A stretch of DNA of 64,000 bases from Alcanivorax jadensis T9. GTDB lineage: Bacteria > Pseudomonadota > Gammaproteobacteria > Pseudomonadales > Alcanivoracaceae. The notes under the pieces were generated by a model. The model was not told where the DNA came from and made no database searches. It was given only the letters and a program-made list of their open reading frames with translations. The stretch lies in the NCBI RefSeq assembly GCF_000756655.1, contig NZ_ARXU01000003.1, positions 124,001 to 188,000 of the forward strand. Reading direction: 5' to 3'. Shown here in pieces: positions 1 through 8,425 of the stretch (position 1 is the stretch's first letter; each line of letters opens with the position of its first letter). Both the position numbers and the translations under genes were made by a program.

Positions 1-216
1 CGTGTGACCAACACTAGCGGTGGCAACGAAACGAAACAGGAGAGTTATGCACTGGTTAACCTGATGGCCGGGTATGACTTTACTGACCACTTCAATGCCA
101 AATTGCGGGTTAACAATGTGACCGACGAAAAATATCTGAGCAGTCTGCGTTACTTTGGTCAGAGCTATTACGGCCCACCGACCAACGCAAATCTGAGCCT
201 GAACTATACGTTCTAG
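1..216 (+). CDS. TonB-dependent receptor, C-terminal fragment
   Basis: Only the last 71 codons are in the window; the gene begins upstream. The fragment has the amphipathic beta-strand pattern of an outer-membrane barrel end, including a typical late-barrel segment (NAKLRVNNVTDEKYLSSL) and an aromatic C-terminal residue (YTF), the usual signal for outer-membrane insertion. By family knowledge such receptors import ferric siderophores or other scarce ligands using TonB energy. The ligand cannot be told from this piece. An intrinsic terminator follows directly. Confidence 0.85.
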   Translation, partial: RVTNTSGGNETKQESYALVNLMAGYDFTDHFNAKLRVNNVTDEKYLSSLRYFGQSYYGPPTNANLSLNYTF

Positions 217-242
217 CTACTTAATCACTGTAGCAACCGTTT

Positions 243-283
243 AACGCCGACATCTGTGCAAGCAAGGGTGTCGGCGTTTTTTT
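243..283 (+). terminator. Rho-independent terminator after the TonB receptor
   Basis: A perfect 10-bp stem (AACGCCGACA at 243-252 pairing with 269-278) is followed by a run of seven T. It lies 26 bp after the receptor stop codon. Confidence 0.9.
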
Positions 284-298
284 ATGTCTGAAAGCCCG

Positions 299-346
299 TG
301 TAGGAGCCATGCTAAGAGGGTTCGCCATGCGAGCATGGCTCCTACA
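299..346. repeat. TGTAGGAGC-family inverted repeat
   Basis: TGTAGGAGCCATGCT at 299-313 is the reverse complement of the sequence at 332-346. This is one member of a family dispersed through the window; the same outer 9-mer recurs near 921, 4041, 10749, 45170 and 61855. It lies between two convergent genes. Confidence 0.85.
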
Positions 347-356
347 GAGTGCTGCC

Positions 357-776
357 TTACAGCTTCAGCTTGTTCAGGCCGCGGCTGATGGCCTGACCCA
401 GACCGGCTTTTACCACCGGGCCAAGCAGTGGCAGTTTGCCTTCGAACTCAATCACGTAATGAAGCTGGCTGCCGCCATTGCCGTTTTCGGAAAAGCGCAT
501 GGTGCCCTTGTGGTTCTTCAGCGGGCTGCCCTTGCTGATCTTGTATTCGATCAGCTCGTTGGGGACCACCTTGGTGACCGTTTCTTCGAACGGCGGCGCG
601 ATCAGGATGCGCATACGGCGGGTGGAGCCCACGCCGTTGGGGCTGTCGATGCCGGGCTTCACCCGCTTGATCTTGGCCGGGGCGAAAATCACCTCCAGGT
701 TCTCGTGGTCACTGAGAAAGTCGAACAGCTTGTCCACGGAAAACGGGAAGGTCTTGGTAATCTCGATACGCTGCAT
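357..776 (-). CDS. SRPBCC (START/Bet v1-like) family protein
   Basis: This 139-residue protein starts MQRIEITKTFPFSVDKLF and ends in a long amphipathic helix (GLGQAISRGLNKLKL), the usual polyketide-cyclase/START-like layout. The ATG at 774-776 is chosen because GGAG lies 8 bases upstream; an in-frame start 13 codons earlier has no such site. The fold makes a hydrophobic ligand pocket. No substrate or enzymatic role can be assigned. It stands alone, flanked by TGTAGGAGC repeats on both sides. Confidence 0.75.
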   Translation of the reverse strand: MQRIEITKTFPFSVDKLFDFLSDHENLEVIFAPAKIKRVKPGIDSPNGVGSTRRMRILIAPPFEETVTKVVPNELIEYKISKGSPLKNHKGTMRFSENGNGGSQLHYVIEFEGKLPLLGPVVKAGLGQAISRGLNKLKL

Positions 777-921
777 GAAAAGCACTCCGCTAGGGCCCGG
801 CAACGGGCCGGGCAAATCTCACACCGGCCTGGCCGGTAAACAGGATGTCGATTCTGACCGCTGCCCCACAACCTGCAAGGTTAAATCGGGCCATAGGAGA
901 AGCGGCCCTGCCAGGTTTTCT

Positions 922-985
922 GTAGGAGCTATGCTTGCATGGCGAACAGGTTCTGAATTCTTCGCCATGCAAGCATAGCTCCTAC
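922..985. repeat. TGTAGGAGC-family inverted repeat, perfect 25-bp arms
   Basis: The arms at 922-946 and 961-985 are exact reverse complements (GTAGGAGCTATGCTTGCATG...). They surround a 14-base loop. The element lies immediately downstream of the nitronate monooxygenase stop codon. Confidence 0.9.
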
Positions 986-992
986 GTAAAAA

Positions 993-2027
993 CTAACTCC
1001 AGCCTTCGGCCAGCCACCGGGTCACTTCTACTGCCGATACATCCCGGCAAGCACTGGCAAACTGCCCTGCCCACAACGGTGAGCAGTCACCGCTGCCCTG
1101 GGCTTCCGCAGCGGCGCGCAACGGGCCGATGGCATTGCCCGCTAACGGGAAGGCCGGTGCGGCTTCCGGCAGAGGGCCCAGCGTATCCATCAACCGGTTC
1201 ATCATTCCACGGGCGGGGCGCCCGGAAAATACCGTGGTCAAGGCGGTATGGCGGGCTCGGTCACTCTGCAGCCATTGCCGGTGCACGCTCTTGGTGGTGG
1301 CCTCCGGGCATAGCAGATAGGCCGTGCCTACCTGAACGGCGCTGGCGCCCAGCGCGCGGGCAGCCCGGACCCCTGCCGGGGTGGCAATGCCACCGGCGGC
1401 GATCACCGGTAGGGAAATGGCGTCGGCAATCTGTGGCAGCAAGCTTAAGGTGCCCTGCTGCAGGCTGAGGTCGTCACTGAGGAAGTGCCCCCGGTGTCCA
1501 CCGGCTTCCAGTCCCTGCGCAATCACCCCGTCGGTGCCGTTCTCTGCCAGCCAGATTGCCTCCTCCACCGTGGTGGCGCTGGACAGCACCCGGGCCCCTG
1601 TAGCTTTTACTCGCGCCAGCAAGGCCGGGTCCGGTAAGCCGTAATGGAAACTCACCACCGCCGGGCGAAACCGTTCCAGCACCGCCGCGCTGTCTTCGTC
1701 GAAGGGTTGCCGGGAGGGGCCGTTGGCAATGGCCGAGGTATCCGCTGCGAATTCGTCATAGAAAGGCTGCAGGGCGTCCACCCAGCGCTGCTCCCCTTCC
1801 GGGTCCGGTGCAGGAGAGGTGTGGCAGAAAAAATTCACATTCCAGGGTTTGCTGGTGGCCGCAGACAATTGCGTCAGCTGTTCTTCCAGCCCCTGGGCAT
1901 TGAGCATCCCCGCCGGCACCGAGCCCAGCCCCCCGGCCTCACAAACCGCCGCCGCCAGGCGCCAGTCCTGGACGCCGGCCATGGGTGCCTGGATCAGGGG
2001 AAAAGCGGTATCAAAGAGGGACGTCAT
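993..2027 (-). CDS. Nitronate monooxygenase (2-nitropropane dioxygenase family)
   Basis: This 344-residue TIM-barrel flavoprotein has the N-terminal FPLIQAPMAGV segment. It also has the active-site motif GLEAGGHRG (residues 172-180, His178 the expected catalytic base) and VIAAGGIA (208-215), which binds the FMN phosphate. By family, it oxidises alkyl nitronates to carbonyl compounds and nitrite; the physiological substrate may be propionate 3-nitronate or another toxic nitronate. Length is typical. It is transcribed alone. Confidence 0.88.
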   Translation of the reverse strand: MTSLFDTAFPLIQAPMAGVQDWRLAAAVCEAGGLGSVPAGMLNAQGLEEQLTQLSAATSKPWNVNFFCHTSPAPDPEGEQRWVDALQPFYDEFAADTSAIANGPSRQPFDEDSAAVLERFRPAVVSFHYGLPDPALLARVKATGARVLSSATTVEEAIWLAENGTDGVIAQGLEAGGHRGHFLSDDLSLQQGTLSLLPQIADAISLPVIAAGGIATPAGVRAARALGASAVQVGTAYLLCPEATTKSVHRQWLQSDRARHTALTTVFSGRPARGMMNRLMDTLGPLPEAAPAFPLAGNAIGPLRAAAEAQGSGDCSPLWAGQFASACRDVSAVEVTRWLAEGWS

Positions 2028-2121
2028 AGGGAGCTCCGGTTACCGTCACGAAAGCTCAACGCTAACCGGAAAGCGGGGGTGTCGCTACCGTTTGCGAGAT
2101 ACAACCGCGAGAGCGGAGCCA

Positions 2122-2319
2122 TCAGGAGCCCGTGGCTTCCTGGCGCTCCCGCTCATACTCTTCGTAAGGCTTGCTGGCGCGGGACATGCAGTCGTCGTAT
2201 TCCGACAGTGGCACCTTGTCGCACTGGAGGCGGTTGTTGAGCTGGATGTTGTCATAGAGCGCTTTCTCGCTGCAGGCAGAAAGCAGTATGGCGGCGGTAA
2301 GCAGCAGGATTTTTTTCAC
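2122..2319 (-). CDS. Small lipoprotein of unknown function
   Basis: This 65-residue protein has a short signal peptide and lipobox (ILLSAC, Cys16), so it should be lipid-anchored. The mature part is polar and carries two further cysteines (CDKVPLSEYDDC) that could form a disulfide, then a charged helix. It starts 21 bp after the gamma-glutamyltransferase gene and is probably co-transcribed with it. No family is recognised. Confidence 0.7.
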   Translation of the reverse strand: MKKILLLTAAILLSACSEKALYDNIQLNNRLQCDKVPLSEYDDCMSRASKPYEEYERERQEATGS

Positions 2320-2340
2320 AGCATCAGCTCCTGGTCAGCC

Positions 2341-4014
2341 TTAATCCGTGCCGGTTTTCTTCAGCGCGGCCTGTCCGCTCACCTGGGCACTGCCAATCCC
2401 GCGCGGGTCGCTGGCGGCGGTGACCTCATTGCTGCCCTTGCGCCACAGGATCGCCTGCATGTTGCCGTAGTCGCGACCGGTGGAGACCACATGGTGGCCG
2501 CGTAGCATCAATTCCTTGGCCGCTTCGCTGCCGACAAACTCCGGCTCCGCCTGCACTTCATCGGGCAGGTACTGGTGGTGGAAGCGGACCCGGTTGACCC
2601 AGGCATCCACCGGCTGGTTGTTGGCCGCTTCCAGCACGCCGAGCATGACCATGGTGATGATACGGCTGCCGCCGGGGGTGCCGAGGATGGCCACGCGGTC
2701 GTCGAATTCCACGAAGGTAGGCGTCATCGACGACAGGGGGCGCTTGCCGGGGGCGATGGCGTTGGCCTCGCTACCCACCAGACCATAGGCGTTGGGAACG
2801 CCGGGTTTGGCAGAGAAGTCGTCCATTTCGTTGTTGAGCAGCACGCCGGTGCCCGGGGCCACGAAGCCGCTGCCGAAGGGCAGATTGATGCTCAGGGTGG
2901 CGGCGACCCGGTTGCCGGCCTTGTCCAGTACCGACAGGTGGGTGGTGTGGAAGCCCTCTTCCACGGTGAGCGGTTCGCCCAGGGTGTGGCTGGGGGTGGC
3001 CTCGTCCGGGTTGATGGTGCTGGCTCGCTGCTTGGCATAATCGCTGCTCAACAGCTTATCCACAGGGATATCCACAAAGTCCGGATCGCCCAGGTAGCGG
3101 GCCCGATCCTGGTAGGCCCGGCGCATGGCTTCCACGATCAGGTGGGTATCCGGTTCGCCATCGAACTGACTGAGGATATTGAGGGCCTGCCCCATCACGA
3201 TGCCGCCGGCGGAGGGCGGCGGTGCCGAAACGATACGGGCATTTTTAAAGGTGCTCACGGTAGGTGAGCGCTCAATCACTTCGTAGTTGGCCAGGTCGTC
3301 CAGGCTCCAGATACCCCCGGCCTGCTCCACGCCATCCACTAGCTGTTGGGCCACGTCGCCCTGATAGAAGCCGGCCTTGCCCTTCTCGGCCAGCAGGGTG
3401 AGCACCCGGGCCAGATCCGGTTGCTTGATCACATGGCCCGCGGGGGGCACCTTGCCGTTGTGCAGGAAGATGGCGGCAGCTTCCGGAAAGCGGTTGAGCA
3501 CATCTTCCCGGTAACCGGCCAGTTTACGGTAATGCGCTTCCACCTCGAAGCCGTCTTTGGCCAGCCGGATGGCAGGGGCCAGGGAGGTCTTCAGGGGCAG
3601 CTTGCCGTAGTTCTCCGCCAGGTGCACAAAGGCGGCGGCCTGGCCGGGGATGCCGGCGGCGCTGGGGCCGTTCAGTGCCCAGTCACGCACTACCTTGCCA
3701 TCGCGATCCTGGTACATGGTGGGGATGGCGGCGTCCGGGGCGGTTTCCCGGGCATCCACGAAGGTCTGCAGGCCGTCACTTTCCCGATGCAGCAGCCAGA
3801 AACCGCCGCCGCCCATACCCGCTGAGTAGGGCTCGACGACCGCCAGTGCCGCGGCCACGGCGATGGCCGCATCATAGGCATTGCCGCCCTGCTTGAGGAT
3901 CTCCATGCCCGCTTCGGTAGCCAGTGGGTGAGCGCTCGCTACCGCGTTCTTGCCCGGCCCGGCGGCCTGGGCAGTAATGGTGATCAGCAGTAGCAAGGGA
4001 AGCAGAATGCGCAT
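2341..4014 (-). CDS. ggt: Gamma-glutamyltransferase, periplasmic
   Basis: This 557-residue N-terminal-nucleophile hydrolase has a signal peptide (residues 1-18, cleavage after AQA). The autoprocessing site is TTHLSVLD, with Thr357 expected to become the catalytic N-terminus of the small subunit. The oxyanion and substrate regions PLSSMTPT and GTPGGSRI are present, and SAGMGGGGF (64-72) is the conserved large-subunit motif. The enzyme cleaves or transfers the gamma-glutamyl group of glutathione in the periplasm, allowing reuse of its amino acids. The small lipoprotein gene lies just downstream. Confidence 0.95.
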   Translation of the reverse strand: MRILLPLLLLITITAQAAGPGKNAVASAHPLATEAGMEILKQGGNAYDAAIAVAAALAVVEPYSAGMGGGGFWLLHRESDGLQTFVDARETAPDAAIPTMYQDRDGKVVRDWALNGPSAAGIPGQAAAFVHLAENYGKLPLKTSLAPAIRLAKDGFEVEAHYRKLAGYREDVLNRFPEAAAIFLHNGKVPPAGHVIKQPDLARVLTLLAEKGKAGFYQGDVAQQLVDGVEQAGGIWSLDDLANYEVIERSPTVSTFKNARIVSAPPPSAGGIVMGQALNILSQFDGEPDTHLIVEAMRRAYQDRARYLGDPDFVDIPVDKLLSSDYAKQRASTINPDEATPSHTLGEPLTVEEGFHTTHLSVLDKAGNRVAATLSINLPFGSGFVAPGTGVLLNNEMDDFSAKPGVPNAYGLVGSEANAIAPGKRPLSSMTPTFVEFDDRVAILGTPGGSRIITMVMLGVLEAANNQPVDAWVNRVRFHHQYLPDEVQAEPEFVGSEAAKELMLRGHHVVSTGRDYGNMQAILWRKGSNEVTAASDPRGIGSAQVSGQAALKKTGTD

Positions 4015-4040
4015 GGTTCCTCCGTGGATGCGGATATTTC

Positions 4041-4121
4041 TGTAGGAGCGCCGCTCGAGGCGCGAACCTGCTTGGGAAAGGTTTCCCGGGTTCGCTTCGC
4101 GCCTCGAGCGGCGCTCCTACA
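4041..4121. repeat. TGTAGGAGC-family inverted repeat, perfect 26-bp arms
   Basis: The arms 4041-4066 and 4096-4121 are exact reverse complements (TGTAGGAGCGCCGCTCGAGG...). They sit upstream of ggt in the gap towards coaD. The core (GCGCCTCGAGGCGC-like) differs from the CATGC core of the 299 and 922 copies, so at least two core types share the outer TGTAGGAGC. Confidence 0.9.
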
Positions 4122-4270
4122 GCAGTTTGTCAGCGTTATTATTATTGAGTGGCTATTCTGACAACGCGATCCAAGGCTACCGCTTCTGAAAAGCCGCTAC
4201 CCGCGACTGGTTCCGGTTCGCGGGGTTGGCCTGGCTGTATGCAGGGGCTGACTCGCGCTGTCGGGTGCCG

Positions 4271-4861
<591 letters not shown>

Positions 4862-5926
4862 TCAGGCCGGTTGCGGGGCCGCTGGATTGCCATGGTGTTG
4901 CTGGTACCAGCGGGCGCTGCGGGCAATAACCGCCTCCATGGCAGGGCGTGCCAGGCCCTGCTGGTTCAGGAAATGGTCGGTGTCGGTGGTGTCGAAGCGG
5001 GTGGGCTGGATAAAGTGCAGGGCCTCCGGCCAGGTGTTCATCAGCCTTGGCATCCCCGGCAGGCGCAGCAACGCCGCCAGTACTGGTATCGGCAGGTGCC
5101 GCTGCGGCGCGCGCCGGTCCAGCATATCGGCGGCGATGGCCAGCAGGCCCTGCAAGTTGGGCGTGGTCGGGTCCAGGGCCAGTAGCCGCTGCGGGACGCT
5201 GTCAGCGGTGGCGGCCACTGCAATCAGGGCCGCCAGATGATCCACGGCCACCAGCGGCAGCCAGTGCTCGGGGCTGCCCGGGACCATGGCCATCCGCCCC
5301 CGTGCCAGGTTGTCGAGCAGGGCAAACAGTGGCTGGGCACTATCCAGGGCGCCGGTACGACTGTGGCCGGCGACGGTAGCGGGTTGCACTTCCACCAGGT
5401 TCAGATCGTGGGTTGCCGCCAGGGCGCGTACCCGGATTGCCGCTTCCAGTTTGCTCGCTTCATAACCGCCGGCCCGGCGGTAGACGTGCTGCCAGTCCAC
5501 CTGATCCGGGTCGTCGCTGGTGATACTCAGTCGTTGCAGATGCTCCCGGTTTTCCAGCATGAAGCCACTGATAAAGACCAGGCGGCTGCCATGGCGGCGG
5601 GCCAGCTCGGCCACCGCCAGGCTGCCGGCCACATTGGTGCGCTGGGCGGTGGCGCGATCCAGTTGCCAGGCAAAGCGGGCGCCCAGGTGAATGATGGCCT
5701 GAGGTGCAGCGAGATTCTCCGGCAGGCCCAGGCTGGGCAGATCCAGGTCGCCCTGCACCGCCTGCAGGCGCTCGCCCTGCCCGCCCAAGGCATTGACCTG
5801 TTGGCGCAGGGCGGGAAGCTGGCTATCCGGCTGGCGCAATACCGCCAGAATGTCATGGTCATGGGTTAACTGGGCGCAGACATGGCGGCCGATAAAGCCG
5901 GTGGCGCCGGTGATGAGCAGGGTCAT
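4862..5926 (-). CDS. NAD(P)-dependent epimerase/dehydratase (extended SDR)
   Basis: This 354-residue extended short-chain dehydrogenase has an N-terminal TGATGFIGRHV dinucleotide-binding loop and a YEASK active-site motif (YxxxK). It probably acts on a small carbonyl, a sugar nucleotide or a dihydroflavonol-like substrate; which one is unknown. GGAG lies 7 bases before the ATG. It is divergent from a MerR regulator, and the shared 81-bp gap carries a MerR-type palindrome, so it is the likely target. Confidence 0.8.
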   Translation of the reverse strand: MTLLITGATGFIGRHVCAQLTHDHDILAVLRQPDSQLPALRQQVNALGGQGERLQAVQGDLDLPSLGLPENLAAPQAIIHLGARFAWQLDRATAQRTNVAGSLAVAELARRHGSRLVFISGFMLENREHLQRLSITSDDPDQVDWQHVYRRAGGYEASKLEAAIRVRALAATHDLNLVEVQPATVAGHSRTGALDSAQPLFALLDNLARGRMAMVPGSPEHWLPLVAVDHLAALIAVAATADSVPQRLLALDPTTPNLQGLLAIAADMLDRRAPQRHLPIPVLAALLRLPGMPRLMNTWPEALHFIQPTRFDTTDTDHFLNQQGLARPAMEAVIARSARWYQQHHGNPAAPQPA

Positions 5927-5955
5927 GGCAGGTCTCCGTGATGGGGTATGCCACC

Positions 5956-5987
5956 ACCCTAAAGGGTAGAGTATGCTCTAAGGTCAA
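5956..5987 (-). promoter_or_regulatory. Putative MerR-type promoter/operator for the epimerase gene
   Basis: On the minus strand a -35 box TTGACC (5982-5987) and a weak -10 (TTAGGG, 5957-5962) are separated by 19 bp, the long spacer typical of MerR-activated promoters. The spacer holds the inverted repeat TAGAG-N4-CTCTA at 5967-5980. Position between the MerR gene and the epimerase gene supports the call; the weak -10 lowers confidence. Confidence 0.55.
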
Positions 5988-6007
5988 CAGCAAATTGAGA
6001 GGCGGCC

Positions 6008-6391
6008 ATGCAGATCGCAGAACTGGAACAGCGCACCGGCGTGAACCGCCACACCCTGCGCTATTACGAAAAGGCCGGCCTGCTCCAGGAAGTGGAACGG
6101 CGTGGCAATAATTACCGGGACTATCCGGAAAAGGCGGTGGAACGAGTCGCCATGGTGCGTCAGCTCAAGGCATTGGGGTTTTCCCTGCGTGAGATTCGAG
6201 AAGTGCTCGATGCCTTGCGCAGCGACAGCATCGATTGCGAACAGGGCGCAGTGCTGATGGCGGAAAAGAAGGCGGCGGTGGACGACAAGATTCGCGAGCT
6301 GAAACAGGTCAGTGCCCTGCTGGGCCGGGAACAGCAACGGCTGGAAGACAGCGCGGCGGCATTGCGCGAAGAAGGACGCTGCAAGGGGTGA
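6008..6391 (+). CDS. MerR family transcriptional regulator
   Basis: This 127-residue regulator has an N-terminal winged helix (IAELEQRTGVNRHTLRYYEK) and a dimerisation coiled coil (about residues 80-118). The C-terminus is short, with one cysteine near the end (GRCKG) and one at about residue 78. The effector is unknown; the lack of a clustered cysteine pair argues against a simple metal sensor. It is divergent from the epimerase gene, which it probably activates. Confidence 0.88.
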   Translation: MQIAELEQRTGVNRHTLRYYEKAGLLQEVERRGNNYRDYPEKAVERVAMVRQLKALGFSLREIREVLDALRSDSIDCEQGAVLMAEKKAAVDDKIRELKQVSALLGREQQRLEDSAAALREEGRCKG

Positions 6392-6396
6392 TTGTT

Positions 6397-6414
6397 ACCA
6401 CAGTGGGCACAGAG
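6397..6414. repeat. Half copy of the CACAGAGGGCACAGAG repeat
   Basis: ACCACAGTGGGCACAGAG matches one arm of the inverted repeats at 13427-13494 and 24877-24947, but no second arm follows. It lies just after the MerR stop codon. Confidence 0.6.
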
Positions 6415-6645
6415 TTCACTGAGGAAAACACAGGCTAAAGATGTCGATGCTGCCGGGTGTGCAGTAAACAATATCGTATGATTTTTCTCTTTTTCTATCC
6501 GTTTTTTAGCAAAAGACCGTTTTGGTCAATCAATGATGTTTTTGGTGAACGTCATTGCCTGACAATAGCGCACAAGCGCTGGTGATTCCGCCGCACTCTG
6601 CTTAGCGTAAGAGCCCATCATTAACACGGTTTCCGGGAGTAGAGC

Positions 6646-7224
6646 ATGGGTGCGTCACAGGCAGATCAAAGCAAATTGAAAACAATCAGTTTTGCAGCGG
6701 CGCAACAGGCCGGCCGGGTATCACCGGACGATGCACTGGCCCTTTATGATGCGCTGGAGCCTATTGAGACGGATTTCATGATCGGTGCCTGGAAAGGCGA
6801 AGGCTTCGAAACCGGTCATCCGCTGGATGGGGTGCTGGAGCGTTGTCACTGGCACGGCAAGCGTTTTGACAGTGCGGAGCATGTGCACCCGCTGGTGTTT
6901 CGCAAGGCGTCCGGTGAGCTCACGACGGTGAAACCGCTGCTGGTGATGCCGGGGCTGGGCCTGCTCGACCGGTTGCCGTTCCTGAAGTCAGAACGGGTCG
7001 GCAAGTTGTTCCAGTGGATGCTGCCACTGCTGTCCGGGCGCCAGTCCGCCGCCCGCCTGCGCATGGTGAACTACCGGGGAAAAACCTCCGCCACCATGTC
7101 CTACGACAACCTGCCCATCAATGATGTGTTCCGCAAGGTAGATGCCAACACCGTGCTCGGCATCATGGATCTGAAAGGCATGAAGCAGCCGTTTTTCTTT
7201 GTGCTGCGTCGCGACAATTACTGA
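6646..7224 (+). CDS. DUF4334/GXWXG domain protein
   Basis: This 192-residue protein carries an N-terminal GxWxG motif (IGAWKGEGF, about residues 46-54) and a C-terminal region with LRMVNYRGKTSATMSYDNLPI and FRKVDANTVLGIMD, the pattern of DUF4334. The pair of domains suggests a lipocalin-like ligand-binding barrel. The function is unknown. The start is supported by GGGAG 8 bases upstream. No signal peptide is seen. It is a single gene between repeats. Confidence 0.8.
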   Translation: MGASQADQSKLKTISFAAAQQAGRVSPDDALALYDALEPIETDFMIGAWKGEGFETGHPLDGVLERCHWHGKRFDSAEHVHPLVFRKASGELTTVKPLLVMPGLGLLDRLPFLKSERVGKLFQWMLPLLSGRQSAARLRMVNYRGKTSATMSYDNLPINDVFRKVDANTVLGIMDLKGMKQPFFFVLRRDNY

Positions 7225-7297
7225 GCCTTCTGTCCCGTGCCGCCTGGGTGATCGGGAATGTCTGCGGCAGGACGGTTGCGTATGGCACCACCATTAG

Positions 7298-7374
7298 CCG
7301 TTGGAGCTTTGCTCGCAAAGCGAAAGGCGTGGCCGATACTCAAGCGGTTCGCTTTGCGAGCAAAGCTCCAACGG
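7298..7374. repeat. Variant inverted repeat, perfect 27-bp arms
   Basis: CCGTTGGAGCTTTGCTCGCA... at 7298-7324 is the exact reverse complement of 7348-7374. GTTGGAGC replaces GTAGGAGC, so it is a diverged sister of the TGTAGGAGC family. It lies between convergent genes. Confidence 0.85.
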
Positions 7375-7434
7375 GTAACGGAATAGCAGGGTGAGTCTTG
7401 ACCGAACGTGAGGCCTTGGTTGAACGGTATGGGC

Positions 7435-8298
7435 TCAGTAACCACTGTCCTCTGCGTCGCCGCTGAGCCGCTCTCGGCGTTCCTGTTCTTCCTCGAATGC
7501 CGCCTTGATCTCTGCCAGCACGTCTTCCACATCGGCGATGTGGCCGTCGTCTTCCACCTGGCCGGTGAGTTCGCTGTCCGGGGTCAGTTCACCGCTTTCA
7601 TACAGGGCCCAGATTTCCTGACCATAACGGCTGCCACGGAGTGACGGAGCGTACTGGCCGTAATAGCGGGTCATGTTGTCCACGTCCCGGTAGAGCATGG
7701 CTTCGGCGCTGTTGTTGGCGGCGGCGTCCACGGCCTGGGGCAGGTCGATGATCACCGGCCCGTAGTCATCCACCAGTACATTGAACTCGGACAGGTCGCC
7801 GTGGATGATCCCGGCGCACAGCATGCGCACCACGTATTGCATCATCAGGGCGTGGTCTTCTTCCGCCTGCTCGGCGGACATCACCACCTCACTGAGGCGC
7901 GGGGCCACGTCGCCTTCATCGTCGGTGACCAGCTCCATCAGCAGCACCCCTTCGAGCATGTCGTAGGGCTTGGGCACGCGCACGCCGGCTTCGGCCAGCA
8001 GGCGCAGGGCATCCACCTCGGCGCTCTGCCAGATCTTTTCCTGCTGTTCCCGGCCGAACTTGGAGCCCTTTTCCATGGCCCGGCTGCGCCGGCTATTACG
8101 GACCTTGCGGCCTTCCCGGTACTGGGCGGCTTTCTTGAAGTTCCGTTTGGCGGCTTCCTTGTAGACTTTCGCGCAGCGGATCTCGTCGCCACAGCGGACC
8201 ACGAAGATATCGGCTTCCTTGCCACTCATAAGACGGCTGATGACTTCGTCGATGAGACCGTCATCTACCAGGGGTTGTAATCGTTGCGGGGTTTTCAT
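7435..8298 (-). CDS. RIO-family serine protein kinase
   Basis: This 287-residue RIO1-like kinase has SGKEADIFVV (25-34), the ATP-binding lysine in CAKVYK (Lys44), the catalytic loop HGDLSEFN (Asp168) and the metal-binding IIDLPQAV (Asp185). The last 60 residues are acidic and predicted helical. It also has the basic linker typical of bacterial RIO proteins (RKVRNSRRSRAMEKGSKFGR). By family it phosphorylates Ser/Thr; its bacterial substrate is unknown. Confidence 0.9.
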   Translation of the reverse strand: MKTPQRLQPLVDDGLIDEVISRLMSGKEADIFVVRCGDEIRCAKVYKEAAKRNFKKAAQYREGRKVRNSRRSRAMEKGSKFGREQQEKIWQSAEVDALRLLAEAGVRVPKPYDMLEGVLLMELVTDDEGDVAPRLSEVVMSAEQAEEDHALMMQYVVRMLCAGIIHGDLSEFNVLVDDYGPVIIDLPQAVDAAANNSAEAMLYRDVDNMTRYYGQYAPSLRGSRYGQEIWALYESGELTPDSELTGQVEDDGHIADVEDVLAEIKAAFEEEQERRERLSGDAEDSGY

Positions 8299-8378
8299 GC
8301 CGCACTTATACCTTATTTGGCGTCCGGCTTCCCCTGCTACCTGAGGTTTTCGTGCTGAAATCGGGGGGACGGGTGGAG

Positions 8379-8412
8379 CACCCTGCTCCGTTATGGCAAC
8401 CGGAGCAGGGTG
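8379..8412. terminator. Hairpin downstream of the GMC oxidoreductase
   Basis: CACCCTGCTCCG (8379-8390) pairs perfectly with 8401-8412 around a 10-base loop. It lies 14 bp beyond the stop codon of the minus-strand operon. No T run follows, so it may be a factor-assisted terminator or an mRNA-stabilising hairpin. Confidence 0.45.
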
Positions 8413-8425
8413 AGTCAGGAGCGGG

